Position numbers and translations under genes: made by a program
Notes under the pieces: model-generated
Database searches by the model: none
Told to the model about the DNA's origin: nothing
Seen by the model: the letters and a program-made list of their open reading frames with translations, nothing else
Shown: positions 35,459 to 44,931 of the stretch, one piece after another
Layout: each line of letters opens with the position of its first letter
Numbering within the stretch: the stretch's first letter is position 1
Source: Ruegeria sp. THAF57
GTDB lineage: Bacteria > Pseudomonadota > Alphaproteobacteria > Rhodobacterales > Rhodobacteraceae
NCBI RefSeq assembly: GCF_903914075.1
Contig: NZ_CAIWNQ010000001.1
Span: 744,001 to 808,000 of the forward strand
Length of the DNA: 64,000 nucleotides
Direction: 5' to 3'

Positions 35459-36959
35459 GCTTTGCATCCTGTTCGTTTTCGCATCTGCGTCCACGGTAGA
35501 AGCCCAAGCTCTGCAATTCCAGAAAATTGACATTGGCACCCATACCTATGACGGAGGATGGGAGCACTTTGTGGGCGGCGGGGTCGCCGTTTTCGATTGC
35601 GACGGGGACGGGCTGCCCGAGCTTTTTGCCGCGGGCGGGACCAGTCCTGCCCAACTGTTTAGGAACACATCGCACGACAGCGTTTCGTTTCGTGCCGATA
35701 CGCCCAAGCAATTGTCACTAACCGGTGTAACCGGGGCTTACCCGTTGGATGTCGACAATGACGGCATTCTGGATCTGGCCGTTTTACGCGTTGGCCCTGA
35801 TCTGCTTTTGAAGGGCGAAACCGATTGCAATTTCCGCCCTTTCGACACCCTTGGTTTCCGGTCAGAGGACCATTGGACAACCGGGTTCTCTGCCACTTGG
35901 GAAGTTGATCAGACCCTACCAACACTGGCCTTTGGAACCTATGTTGATCGCCGGAATCCCGATGGCCCGTTTGAGGCTTGCGGACCGACAGTCCTATACC
36001 GGCCCAACGGCGGCAGCTATCAGCCACCAGAATATCTCGAGCCGGGTTATTGCGCGCTGTCGGTCCTGTTTTCGGACTGGTCCCGCTCCGGACAAGCGGA
36101 TTTGCGGGTCAGTAACGATCGCCATTACTATGTGCGCGGCGGGCAAGAGCAGTTATGGGCTATGGAGGCCACCCCACGCACTTATTCGCAAAAAGACGGA
36201 TGGTTGCCATATTCGATCTGGGGTATGGGTATCGCTTCGCGGGATCTGACAGGCGATGGCTTTCCCGAGGTTTACCTGACTTCGATGGGCGATCAGAAAT
36301 TGCAGATCTTCGACCCCAAAGCTGGCGGCCCTACATGGCGTGACGCCACTTACGCCAAGGGCACAACCGCCCACAGGCCACACACTGGAGGCGACGGTCG
36401 CCCATCGACCGGATGGCATGCACAATTTGGCGACGTCAATAACGACGGTCTGGACGACATCTTCGTCGCCAAGGGAAATGTCGAACAGATGCCGGACGCG
36501 GCGCTGAATGACCCCAACAACCTGCTGTTACAACAGCAGAATGGTCAATTCCAGGAAGCTTCGGCCGAGGCCGGCATTGCTTCTATGGCCAAGTCGCGCG
36601 GTGCGGCATTGGCTGACTTCAACAATGATGGCTGGCTTGATCTGGTGGTGGTTAACCGGGGCTCGGAACTTGAGGTCTATCAAAACCACCCTCACACCGG
36701 GAATTGGGTGCTGACGGACATAGCGCAGGATCGGCCAAACCGCTTCGCCGTCGGTGGCTTCATCGAGATAAAGACTGCGGCGGGTATGCAGACCCGGGAA
36801 ATCACCATCGGCGGAGGGCACGCCAGCGGCATCGCGGGTCTACATCATTTTGGGCTGGCGGATGCGAAGACGACCGAAGTTCGGGTCATTTGGCCCGATG
36901 GCGAAGCGGGGGATTGGCAGGAGTACCACCCCAATCAGATCATTCGAATTGAACGATGA
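35448..36959 (+). CDS. Exported FG-GAP/VCBS-repeat protein with ASPIC/UnbV end (CRTAC1-like)
   Basis: The 503-residue protein has a signal peptide (PELCILFVFASASTVEA). At least five calcium-type FG-GAP loops follow: FDCDGDGLPELF, LDVDNDGILDLAV, RDLTGDGFPEVYL, GDVNNDGLDDIFV and ADFNNDGWLDLVV, consistent with a beta-propeller. The C-terminus (GGFIEIKT to VRVIWPDG) is an ASPIC/UnbV domain. Its biochemical role is unknown. It overlaps the xylR end by 11 bp, so it should be co-expressed with the regulator, and its stop abuts the stop of the convergent di-heme peroxidase gene with no spacer. Confidence 0.82.
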   Translation: MRPELCILFVFASASTVEAQALQFQKIDIGTHTYDGGWEHFVGGGVAVFDCDGDGLPELFAAGGTSPAQLFRNTSHDSVSFRADTPKQLSLTGVTGAYPLDVDNDGILDLAVLRVGPDLLLKGETDCNFRPFDTLGFRSEDHWTTGFSATWEVDQTLPTLAFGTYVDRRNPDGPFEACGPTVLYRPNGGSYQPPEYLEPGYCALSVLFSDWSRSGQADLRVSNDRHYYVRGGQEQLWAMEATPRTYSQKDGWLPYSIWGMGIASRDLTGDGFPEVYLTSMGDQKLQIFDPKAGGPTWRDATYAKGTTAHRPHTGGDGRPSTGWHAQFGDVNNDGLDDIFVAKGNVEQMPDAALNDPNNLLLQQQNGQFQEASAEAGIASMAKSRGAALADFNNDGWLDLVVVNRGSELEVYQNHPHTGNWVLTDIAQDRPNRFAVGGFIEIKTAAGMQTREITIGGGHASGIAGLHHFGLADAKTTEVRVIWPDGEAGDWQEYHPNQIIRIER

Positions 36960-38261
36960 TCATTGATCGACATGCAACCCACTTGGAACCTTTTCCGGAA
37001 CACCAAGACGCTCCGCAGGATCTTCCAGACTACCCAAAAAGCTCAGAAGGGCGCTGATCTCTTGATCCGTCAGGCTTATCTTCGGCAGGTCGCTGCTTTT
37101 GGCAATCGCATCCATAATCTCTGGGTCGGATAACGCCTGATGATCCTTTGCACCTGCAAAGTCAGGCAGCACCGCCAGCTCCAAGGAATACGTGCGCAAT
37201 GAGCCTTCTGGGTCGAGATGATGACGCACCACATCTTCAAGCTGCGCGTAGCCGCCGTTATGCCCGTATGGGGCCGTCAGCGTTACATTGCGCAACGAAG
37301 GCGTGCGAAACGCAAATGCATCCTCTGCGTCACCGGTCACACGCAGGCGCCCATCATCCCGGACATGGCTTTCAAACCTTGCTGCTTTTCCGGGCCCTAT
37401 CTGCGGCATCGCGATAGAGTGAAACTTGTGGTCCGTTTGAAACCAGCCCGAATGACAGGTGCTGCACCCTGCTTTCCCATAGAACAGTTGCATCCCGCGC
37501 GCTGCGTCTTCCGGCAGTTCGGCCTCCCCACGCATCGCAAGGTCAAACGGGCTATTGTCGGCGCGCCATTCGAAGGCAATGAAATCGGCAATTACATTCG
37601 CAATAGCAGAAAAGGTGATCGCATCCCCTGGTGCGACCAAGGAAAATCGCTGTTCGTATTCCGGGATGGCCGCGACACGAGCGGCAATCAGATCCCACGC
37701 CCCGCCTTCCTGCGTAAGCAGCCCAAGGCGCACAGCTTTGCTGACGTCATTCTCGGAATAATGGCCTGCCATCTCATCAGGGGACAGCACTGGAAACATT
37801 GCCTGAGCAGCCAGAGCGGAATTGAAACCTGATCGCATATGCGTGCCCAGCGGCGTCCTGATACCGTTCTCGCGTGTCGGATCAGTTTCAAGACGGCCAT
37901 CGTGAAAGAATGTTGTGAACTCGGTCGCGCCAAGATTCCAAAGACCCGGCGAATTGCGCGGGATTCGTTGTTCTGGCGGGTTTTCCACATCGAATTTCCG
38001 CTTTTCCCCCAAACCCGCGCCACCCTCACCGATCCCCAGCGAAAGCCCATCGGACGTGCCGAGTTTGGGATGATGACAGGTTGCGCAGCTAATGTTCTTG
38101 TTCCCCGACAAGATCGGATCGTAGAAAAGCAGTCGCCCAAGCTCGACCTTACTCAGATCAGGCTCAACAAACACTGGTTTTGGCCCGAGGACCTGAGCCG
38201 CTGCCGACGTGGTGGACACGATCACCAAGCCGAAAGCAACAATCGGTGCAACGAACCTCAT
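36960..38261 (-). CDS. Periplasmic di-heme cytochrome c peroxidase/MauG-family protein
   Basis: The 433-residue protein has a signal peptide (APIVAFGLVIVSTTSAAAQ) and two CxxCH haem sites, CATCHH near residue 60 and CSTCHSGW near residue 265. RTPSLRNVTLTAPYGHNGGY and HHLDPEG are family landmarks. Members either reduce hydrogen peroxide or, as in MauG, oxidise protein side chains. The start overlaps the aldose-epimerase stop by 4 bp, so it is coupled to xylB and the mutarotase gene, an unusual partner for sugar catabolism. Confidence 0.87.
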   Translation of the reverse strand: MRFVAPIVAFGLVIVSTTSAAAQVLGPKPVFVEPDLSKVELGRLLFYDPILSGNKNISCATCHHPKLGTSDGLSLGIGEGGAGLGEKRKFDVENPPEQRIPRNSPGLWNLGATEFTTFFHDGRLETDPTRENGIRTPLGTHMRSGFNSALAAQAMFPVLSPDEMAGHYSENDVSKAVRLGLLTQEGGAWDLIAARVAAIPEYEQRFSLVAPGDAITFSAIANVIADFIAFEWRADNSPFDLAMRGEAELPEDAARGMQLFYGKAGCSTCHSGWFQTDHKFHSIAMPQIGPGKAARFESHVRDDGRLRVTGDAEDAFAFRTPSLRNVTLTAPYGHNGGYAQLEDVVRHHLDPEGSLRTYSLELAVLPDFAGAKDHQALSDPEIMDAIAKSSDLPKISLTDQEISALLSFLGSLEDPAERLGVPEKVPSGLHVDQ

Positions 38262-39214
38262 GCTTCATCACCCTCGCAAATCTCAAGTATCAATGTCTGC
38301 GCGTATGGCGCTTCGGGAGAGCATATGATCGACGGAAATTCAGGGATGTTAAGCGCGTTGGGATAACCCGACGGCTCGATGCACACGCCAGCGTTTTTGC
38401 GGAAAGGTTCCGAAAGATGAGCCCCCGAGTAAACCTGCGCCCCCGCCTGATCGGACCAAACAGATAGTTTCAAACCGTTAGGCGCTGTAAGGTCAGCGAC
38501 CGGAAGCCCATTCTCTCGTGCTGGGTCGAAAACGAAGTAGTTGTCCAAATCCGTCAAAGTAGCGCTGATCGCCTTGGGTTCGGAGAAATCCATCCCGCCT
38601 TTCCTCGCGTCGTCCAATTTGCCCGAGGGAATCCCCTGATTGTCTAGTTCGAGAACGCGGTGAGAGGCCAGCCGCAGACTATGCCCGGAAATGCCCGTCG
38701 CGCTACCCAGGCAATAGTAGTTGTGCTGCGCTATACTTATGGGGGTCGGTCGATCAGGCTGCGCTGAAATCGAATAGATCAGACGCGGGTTCTCCAGCTT
38801 TACGCGCACCTCAAATCTGACTTCTCCCGGGAAACCGCTGGCACCCTCTGGGGATGTGTGGCGCAACACGGCCTCGTTTGCCGCTGTTTTCTCAAGGGCC
38901 CAATTCTGATGCGAGAGGCCAGCCCATCCACCGTGCAAGGAATTCCGACCCTCGTTTGCGTCCAGTTCATAACGGACGTTTTCCATGTCAAAGCGCGCGT
39001 TTCCGATCCGATTGGCGACACGACCGACGATTGCACCCATATAGCTTTTGTCGGTGACGTAGTCCTGCGGACTTTCGTATCCAAGGATCATTGGCAAACC
39101 CTTGTACCACCACCCCTGCGTTGTCGCCCCGTAGCTGAGCAGCGACACCCGCATGTCGCCATCATTCAGAACGGTCGCTTCGATCCGAGGGGGTATGTCC
39201 CGCCTTACGCTCAT
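38258..39214 (-). CDS. Aldose 1-epimerase (mutarotase)
   Basis: The 318-residue galactose-mutarotase-like fold has SYGATTQGW, VGRVANRIGNARFD (substrate Arg), SLHGGWAGLSHQNW (His), IAQHNYYCLGS (catalytic His) and GVCIEPSGYPNALN (catalytic Glu). It interconverts alpha and beta anomers of aldoses, feeding xylose isomerase. The ATG overlaps the xylB stop (ATGA), and its stop overlaps the peroxidase start. Confidence 0.88.
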   Translation of the reverse strand: MSVRRDIPPRIEATVLNDGDMRVSLLSYGATTQGWWYKGLPMILGYESPQDYVTDKSYMGAIVGRVANRIGNARFDMENVRYELDANEGRNSLHGGWAGLSHQNWALEKTAANEAVLRHTSPEGASGFPGEVRFEVRVKLENPRLIYSISAQPDRPTPISIAQHNYYCLGSATGISGHSLRLASHRVLELDNQGIPSGKLDDARKGGMDFSEPKAISATLTDLDNYFVFDPARENGLPVADLTAPNGLKLSVWSDQAGAQVYSGAHLSEPFRKNAGVCIEPSGYPNALNIPEFPSIICSPEAPYAQTLILEICEGDEA

Positions 39215-40668
39215 CTTTTCGCAAAAGGTGCCAAGGCTGAATAGTATTGCCGGTACCGCTGGTATTCACTTTCGAACGCATCGACCAAATCTTCACAAGG
39301 TTCGATGACCCTGTCGATTTTGGGTGCCATCATCACCGTGTCCGGGTCTGCGTCGTTGACGGCGCACATAGCCAGACGAGCGGCACCGATAGCAGCCCCA
39401 AATTCGCTGCCCCGTGGCAAGGTAAGAGGCGTCTTGAGAACGGTGGCCAGATTTTTCAACCAATAGAGGGAGCGCGCACCGCCGCCAACAGCCATAAGGG
39501 TCGTTGGTTTGGTTCCGGTTTTCTTGAGGGCCTCCAGACAATCCCGCATTGCAAAGGCGACGCCTTCCATGACGGCCCGCGTCAAGTCCGCAGTGCCGGA
39601 GGAAATATCGACACCCAGGAATGCCCCTCGGATCGCACTGTCATTATGCGGCGTCCGCTCACCTGAAAGATAGGGCAGAAACGTGATCTCTGATGGGCCA
39701 TCCAGATCGTCCGGCAGCGAGGCGACTAGGTCCTCAACGGGCTGGCTAAGGTTACGAGAAAGCCAGTTCAAGCTGTTCGTCGCAGACAGGATGACACCCA
39801 TCTGAATCCACCTGTCCGGAACGGAATGACAAAAACAATGTACCGCCGTTTCTGGCGCTGGCGCGTACTTGTCCCTGGACACCAGCAGCACACCTGAGGT
39901 TCCAAGCGACAAGAAGCCAGCCCCGTCGCTGATACTGCCTATCCCGCAGGCAGCAGCGGCGTTGTCCCCTGCTCCGCCTGCAACTACGACCGGCCCGGAC
40001 ACTCCCCATTCTTGCAGCAGTTCGGGCCGCAATTCCCCGCCCGGTTCACTGCCTTGAACAAGCCGGGGCATTTGTTTGATGCTCATATGGCCTTGTTCCA
40101 AGGCGGTTTCTGACCATCGCCTCTCCCCGACGTCCAACCATGACGTTCCCGCGCTGTCAGACATGTCGCTGACGTAATCCCCAGTCAGCCAGAGCCGCAA
40201 ATAGTCTTTCGGCAGCAAGACCTTGGCAATCGTGGCAAACAGGTCAGGCTCATTTGCGCGGACCCATTCCAACTTGGGGGCTGTAAACCCCGGGAAAACG
40301 ATGTTGCCAGAACTTGAACGCATTCCCGGCAGTTGATCAAGCCTCTGCGCCTCTTTCGAGGCCCGCGTGTCGTTCCACAGAATGCAAGGCCGCAGTACGT
40401 TGTCTTCGGCATCCAAAAGGGTCGCACCATGCATGTGCCCGCTCAGGCCAATGCCGCGCAGCGCGGTGAACGCGGTTCCGTGCGCAGACCGAAGCTGACC
40501 GACAACGTCCTTACATGCCTCCACCCAATCCAGAGGCGACTGCTCAGACCATCCCGGCTTTGGCGAAGACGTTGTGATATTGGACTCGGCACTGCCTGCG
40601 ACGGACCCTGTGTCGTCAACAAGAATCCCTCTAAGACCGGATGTTCCCAAGTCCAATCCGAGATACAT
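39211..40668 (-). CDS. xylB: Xylulokinase
   Basis: From the ATG at 40668 (GAGG 6-7 nt upstream; the open frame extends further without a site) the protein has 485 residues. FGGY-kinase features are LGLDLGTSGLRG at the N-terminus, GLSGHMHGATLLD, the catalytic-Asp region VAGGAGDNAAAACG, SGERTPHND, and VGGGARS in the ATP domain. It phosphorylates D-xylulose to xylulose 5-phosphate. It heads the xylB-mutarotase-peroxidase operon, with a putative XylR site ending 17 bp upstream. Confidence 0.93.
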   Translation of the reverse strand: MYLGLDLGTSGLRGILVDDTGSVAGSAESNITTSSPKPGWSEQSPLDWVEACKDVVGQLRSAHGTAFTALRGIGLSGHMHGATLLDAEDNVLRPCILWNDTRASKEAQRLDQLPGMRSSSGNIVFPGFTAPKLEWVRANEPDLFATIAKVLLPKDYLRLWLTGDYVSDMSDSAGTSWLDVGERRWSETALEQGHMSIKQMPRLVQGSEPGGELRPELLQEWGVSGPVVVAGGAGDNAAAACGIGSISDGAGFLSLGTSGVLLVSRDKYAPAPETAVHCFCHSVPDRWIQMGVILSATNSLNWLSRNLSQPVEDLVASLPDDLDGPSEITFLPYLSGERTPHNDSAIRGAFLGVDISSGTADLTRAVMEGVAFAMRDCLEALKKTGTKPTTLMAVGGGARSLYWLKNLATVLKTPLTLPRGSEFGAAIGAARLAMCAVNDADPDTVMMAPKIDRVIEPCEDLVDAFESEYQRYRQYYSALAPFAKR

Positions 40669-40684
40669 TTTTAACCTCACACAT

Positions 40685-40704
40685 TTTATTTTAGCTGATA
40701 AAAT
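40685..40704. promoter_or_regulatory. Candidate XylR (ROK) operator, site 2
   Basis: TTTATTTTAGCTGATAAAAT lies 17 bp upstream of the xylB ATG. It matches the xylF/xylR site at 15 of 20 positions, with all but one of the differences being C/T or A/G swaps inside the core. It is embedded in a perfect ATTTTAT/ATAAAAT inverted repeat with an 8-nt spacer. Confidence 0.65.
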
Positions 40705-40980
40705 TAATATCAAAGCAGATTTTGTCAACAGACGTTTAAGCCCAATTGACCTCCCATAGCGACAAACCCACGCCAGATCAGCAAGTGGATAGTTAGCGGC
40801 AGGAAACGGTTTTGCCGGGTTGAACGGCCCTCATGTCCACCATCACAGACTGAAGCTTCCGTTGACTTGTCTACACGCAATAGTTGCGTTAGCCTGAATC
40901 TCCCAAAGCAGTTACTGGATGAGGCCAGAGCAGGCCCATTGCATAGGGTTAAGTTGTAAACGATCACGCGGAGCAAGAGA

Positions 40981-41274
40981 GTGGCCGATACTGAATGCAA
41001 CTATCAACAAATCGCCTCAGTCGAAGACGTCAAATCTGCCCTAGAAGGGGCGCAGTGCCAGCACTGTGGCATCACCACAAATGAGCTCATGTCACGCGGA
41101 GAGGTGCTTGAGATTTGCGGTGAGGAATATTGCTCTGACATCTCAACGGGACTGAAGCTGTTCACCACGATTGCTGTGTGCCCAAGCTGTCATGGGCGAT
41201 TTCATCAGGACGCCGATAACATGCACAACCCCTGCCAAATAAAGGCTCGTTGGAGTCGAGAGGGCCTCGCGTAG
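40981..41274 (+). CDS. Small protein with two CxxC pairs (zinc-site, HNH-like spacing)
   Basis: The GTG at 40981 has GGAG 8 nt upstream. The 97-residue product has CQHCG near residue 26 and CPSCHGRFH near residue 75, a spacing reminiscent of HNH-nuclease zinc ribbons. The catalytic HNH residues are not clearly present, although an Asn/His pair follows in NMHNPCQIKARW. I leave the function open. It stands alone between the xyl operon and a cyclase gene. Confidence 0.6.
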   Translation: MADTECNYQQIASVEDVKSALEGAQCQHCGITTNELMSRGEVLEICGEEYCSDISTGLKLFTTIAVCPSCHGRFHQDADNMHNPCQIKARWSREGLA

Positions 41275-41595
41275 TAAGGTGCCGGGTGGCGGCAGCCTCT
41301 CTCTATAACATCTACTTCCCAGATCAGACGTTGGCATGGGGCTGATTGAATGATCGCTTCACCAATTGGAACGGGCCTTGAAAATTTACCCTGTTAGCGC
41401 GGATGAGACTAAGCTTTTACTCCCTCACGCTGATTAGCTTTCATTTTCAACGACGGATCGTGAGTATCGACTGAATTCTTCCTTGATACCCTGCGCGCAC
41501 CTCGGCAGCATATTTGAGCCAAATCTCTGATAGGGTGGAATGCAGATAAGGGAACCACTTCTCTGCACGCTTCGCCAAAGTAGGGAGTTTCAATC
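41275..41595. other. Spacer without recognisable features
   Basis: In these 321 bp I see no gene, repeat or clear promoter. The ribosome-binding site GGGAG of the downstream cyclase gene is at 41583-41587. Confidence 0.5.
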
Positions 41596-42567
41596 GTGAT
41601 CAAGACTTCCCCCGAATTGCTTGCCGTAACAGAGCGCTGGTTTGATGCAATCAGATACCGCAGAACGCACGTTTTGAAAGATTATCTGTCAGACTCGGCA
41701 GAGTTGCGATTCATCGGAACCGGCGAGGATGAATTCTGGAGGGGGCAAGTCGTCCGCGATGGTGTCGGCGACTTCATCGGCGAAATGCCCGAGCCAGATG
41801 TTTGGGAAGTGCTGGAAGCCGAAGCCTTCGAGAATGGAGAAACGGGCTGGTCAGCCTTCCTACACAAAGTCGGCTTTCCCGGTCTTGGGGATTCATTCAT
41901 CGTCCGCACTGTACTTGTGTTCGTGTTGGAAGGGGCGTCCTGGAAGATCATAAATCGGCACGCGTCGCTTCCATTTCCAAATGTGGAATTCGTAGGCAGC
42001 GAGCAGTTGGCGATCCAAAGCCTTGTAAATGCCGCGCTAAATGACGGCCCGGAATTGCTTCAGACTGAAGGTTTGGCCTCGGTGCTCTTTACCGATGTAG
42101 AAGGCAGTACGACCCTTGCCGAAGCCATGGGCAACCAAAGCTGGTCCGCCTTGATAGACCAACATTTTCAGACCGTTGAGGGGATCGTTGCGGCACATCG
42201 CGGGCAGTTCGTAAAGTCGCTGGGGGATGGAACGCTATCCAGCTTTCAATCCGCAAACGAGGCGCTTCTCGCAGCTATCGACATGCAGGAGGCCGTTAAC
42301 CTGACCGATATGGAACCGCGTCTGGGTTTGCGGGTTGGCATTCACACCGGCGAAGTCGTGTTGGCGCGCGGCGACTTTTTTGGCACTGTGGTTAACAAGG
42401 CAGCTCGTATTACGTCGTCGGCCAATGCGGGCGAAATCCTTGTTTCAGACGAAACACGAGCCATGGTCAGCGGACACCACGAGTTCAAATTTGTAGACGC
42501 CAAATCAGTAACACTCAAAGGATTGCCAAAGGATCATACTGTTTACCGTTTGCAATGGGCACGATAG
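41596..42567 (+). CDS. SnoaL/NTF2-like domain fused to a class III cyclase
   Basis: The GTG at 41596 has GGGAG 8 nt upstream. Residues 1 to about 135 look like a SnoaL/NTF2-like pocket (RWFDAIRYRRTHVLKDYLSD, WKIINRHASLPF). From about 160 a class III cyclase domain follows: VLFTDVEGSTTLAEA (metal Asp), KSLGDGTLSSF (second Asp), RVGIHTGEVV and VVNKAARITS (Asn/Arg). The catalytic set appears complete. The N-terminal pocket may sense a small hydrophobic ligand; this is inference. Confidence 0.82.
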   Translation: MIKTSPELLAVTERWFDAIRYRRTHVLKDYLSDSAELRFIGTGEDEFWRGQVVRDGVGDFIGEMPEPDVWEVLEAEAFENGETGWSAFLHKVGFPGLGDSFIVRTVLVFVLEGASWKIINRHASLPFPNVEFVGSEQLAIQSLVNAALNDGPELLQTEGLASVLFTDVEGSTTLAEAMGNQSWSALIDQHFQTVEGIVAAHRGQFVKSLGDGTLSSFQSANEALLAAIDMQEAVNLTDMEPRLGLRVGIHTGEVVLARGDFFGTVVNKAARITSSANAGEILVSDETRAMVSGHHEFKFVDAKSVTLKGLPKDHTVYRLQWAR

Positions 42568-42619
42568 CTGAGTCCCGGAATGACCCTTTGAAAGCCGGCC
42601 AGGCAAACGGGGTGCCTGT

Positions 42620-43241
42620 TCAGCCACTTGTACTATTGTTCGGTATCGCCTTGCAGAACGGGCATATCATTCTCGTGACCTTTGTCGTCTCTCCCTTCGG
42701 CAACTCTATTATCGTATCAATAACATAACTGGGACGCTGCTTGGTCTCTACGTTTATTCGGCCGATATATTCCCCGATCAGACCCAACGCGATCAAATTA
42801 CAAGCCCCTAACAGCAAAACGACCACCATCAACGATGCATAACCTGGAGCGTCAACGCCCCAGAAGACTGTTTTAGCAACGATGAAAACAGCGTAGAAAA
42901 CGGCAGTAATTGCCGTCATTGTCCCCAAATAGGTCCACGCTCTGATCGGCAAGGTTGTCGAACCGGTGATACCATCCAAGGCAAAGTTCCAGAGCTTCCA
43001 GAAACTCCAATCCGTGTCCCCCGCCGATCGGGTCGGGCGTTCATACTCGATTGTAACAGGGTCGAAACCGGCTCACGCGAATAGCCCTTTCATAAAGCGT
43101 ACCCGTTCAATCAGTTCGTTCAGCCGCGCCACAACCTCGCGGTCGAGCAATCGGAAATCTCCGACGTTGTCTTCTTTGCGAGAAACGCGGTTTACGTTTA
43201 CCGTTTTTCCCCGGATTGCCACGCATCAAGCATCTTGGCGA
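42620..43241 (-). pseudogene. Family 2 glycosyltransferase (polyprenyl-phosphate type), decayed
   Basis: The intact C-terminal part (42979-42620) has two membrane segments and LIGEYIGRINVETKQRPSYV, typical of GtrB/DPM1-like glycosyltransferases. Upstream the same frame continues (DFRLLDREVVARLNELIERV, then FMKGLFA, stop, AGFDPVTIEYERP). The stop at FA*AG is TGA where a Trp codon TGG would be expected. Further upstream a frameshift separates KMLDAWQSGEK from VNVNRVSRKED, and the N-terminal catalytic half is missing. It is non-functional. Confidence 0.75.
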
Positions 43242-43399
43242 ACCGCGGCTAGGCGTCAGCCGTCAATCAATTGCCACCCCAGTCGACTAACCGCCTGTAG
43301 AAAACCCTCAGAAACTACTGTCGCGTCGTTGGTGGGTCTCAGTAATTATTCTACAGCCGAGGGGTGGACTGAAATCCACACCTCGACTGCGTAATTGGG

Positions 43400-44833
43400 T
43401 CAGGACCAGCCCGATACGACCTTCACCTCGAGAAAGTCCTCCATGCCGAATGTTCCGCCTTCGCGGCCATTGCCCGATTGCTTCATCCCGCCAAATGGGG
43501 CCTCTGCCCCACGGCGTACGCCATTGGCCTCGACCATCCCGGAGCGCAGACGTCGCGAGACGCGCTTCAGCTTTTCAGCATCCGAGGTCTGGATGTAATT
43601 TGCCAACCCGAACTCGGTATCATTGGCCATCTGCACCGCCTCTGCTTCGTCCGAGAACTTCATCATCGCAAGCACCGGTCCAAAGATCTCTTCCCGCGCG
43701 ATCCGCATATCAGGAGTGACATCGGCAAACACGGTCGGGCGCACAAAGAACCCCCGGTTCATGCCTTCGGGACGCCCCGGACCGCCGGCAACAAGCCGCG
43801 CGCCCTCATCAATGCCAGACTGGATCAGGTCCTGAATCTTGTCGAATTGCGCCTTGTTGACCACGGGACCGATATGAGACCCGGGCTCATTCGCCGGACC
43901 GACCTTTATGGTCTCACAAACCTTCCCGGCTGTTTCGACCGCCGCATCATAAGCGCTTTCTTCGACGATCATCCGACTGGGTGCGATGCAGGACTGCCCC
44001 GAGTTGATCATCATGTAACGCACACCGCGTTCCACGGCCGCATCATCAGCATCGGCAAAAACCAAGTTGGCCCCCTTGCCACCCAATTCCAGATGCACGC
44101 GCTTCAGGGTCTCAGCCGCATTGACGGACACCGCTTTGCCCGCCCGTCCTGATCCTGTCAGGCTGATCGCATCAACGTCGGGATGCGTCGCCAGCGCAGT
44201 CCCCACACCGGGGCCGTCACCATTAACAAGGTTGAACACGCCGGGCGGGAAGCCTGCCTCGTGGATCATCTCGGCCAACAGCATTGCGCTGACTGGGCTT
44301 TCTTCGGACGGCTTCAAGATCATCGTGTTGCCGGTCACAATCGCCGCCCCAACCTTGAGCGAAACCTGATTCATCGGCCAGTTCCAAGGCGTAATCAACG
44401 CGCAAACCCCAACAGGCTCGCGAATGATCCAACTGTCCGGCGCGTGATCGCCCAACGGTTCTTCGAACACATACTCACGGGCAACCTTGGCAAAGGTGCT
44501 CATGTGCAAAGTGCCCATGGCCACATGCAAGTTCGTGGAAAAATCAATCGGAGCCCCCATTTCAAGGGTGATCACCTCGGCCATCTCTGCAGAGCGTCGA
44601 TTGTAGATTTCGATCAATTTCTCCAGAAGCGCCACCCTGTCTTCAAGCGGTGTTTCCATCCACGTGGGGAAAGCTGCCCGCGCGGCAGCAACAGCGCGAT
44701 CCACGTCCCCCTCACTGCCAAGCGAGATCAGGCTACAAGGCTCTTCGTTTGTTGGATTGATGACGTGGTGATCTCTGGCGGTCAGTGGGGCCACCCATGT
44801 TCCGTCAATATAAAAATCACGCTTTTCGATCAT
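43400..44833 (-). CDS. NAD(P)-dependent aldehyde dehydrogenase
   Basis: From the ATG at 44833 (GGGAGGAGC upstream) the protein has 477 residues. Core motifs are ITPWNWPMNQ, the cofactor loop LTGSGRAGKAV, the general-base Glu in HLELGGKGANLV and the nucleophile Cys in NSGQSCIAPSR; EEIFGPVLAMM and GFGLANYIQ-type segments follow. It oxidises an aldehyde to the acid. The substrate is unknown. It is divergent from a LysR-type gene that probably regulates it. Confidence 0.88.
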   Translation of the reverse strand: MIEKRDFYIDGTWVAPLTARDHHVINPTNEEPCSLISLGSEGDVDRAVAAARAAFPTWMETPLEDRVALLEKLIEIYNRRSAEMAEVITLEMGAPIDFSTNLHVAMGTLHMSTFAKVAREYVFEEPLGDHAPDSWIIREPVGVCALITPWNWPMNQVSLKVGAAIVTGNTMILKPSEESPVSAMLLAEMIHEAGFPPGVFNLVNGDGPGVGTALATHPDVDAISLTGSGRAGKAVSVNAAETLKRVHLELGGKGANLVFADADDAAVERGVRYMMINSGQSCIAPSRMIVEESAYDAAVETAGKVCETIKVGPANEPGSHIGPVVNKAQFDKIQDLIQSGIDEGARLVAGGPGRPEGMNRGFFVRPTVFADVTPDMRIAREEIFGPVLAMMKFSDEAEAVQMANDTEFGLANYIQTSDAEKLKRVSRRLRSGMVEANGVRRGAEAPFGGMKQSGNGREGGTFGMEDFLEVKVVSGWS

Positions 44834-44931
44834 GGGTCGCTCCTCCCGAGCCGGTTTGATTGCATATGATAGCGGGCTCAGATTTCGCATATTCTGTTCA
44901 ACGCAGGTACGGCAGCGAAAGCATAGTTATC

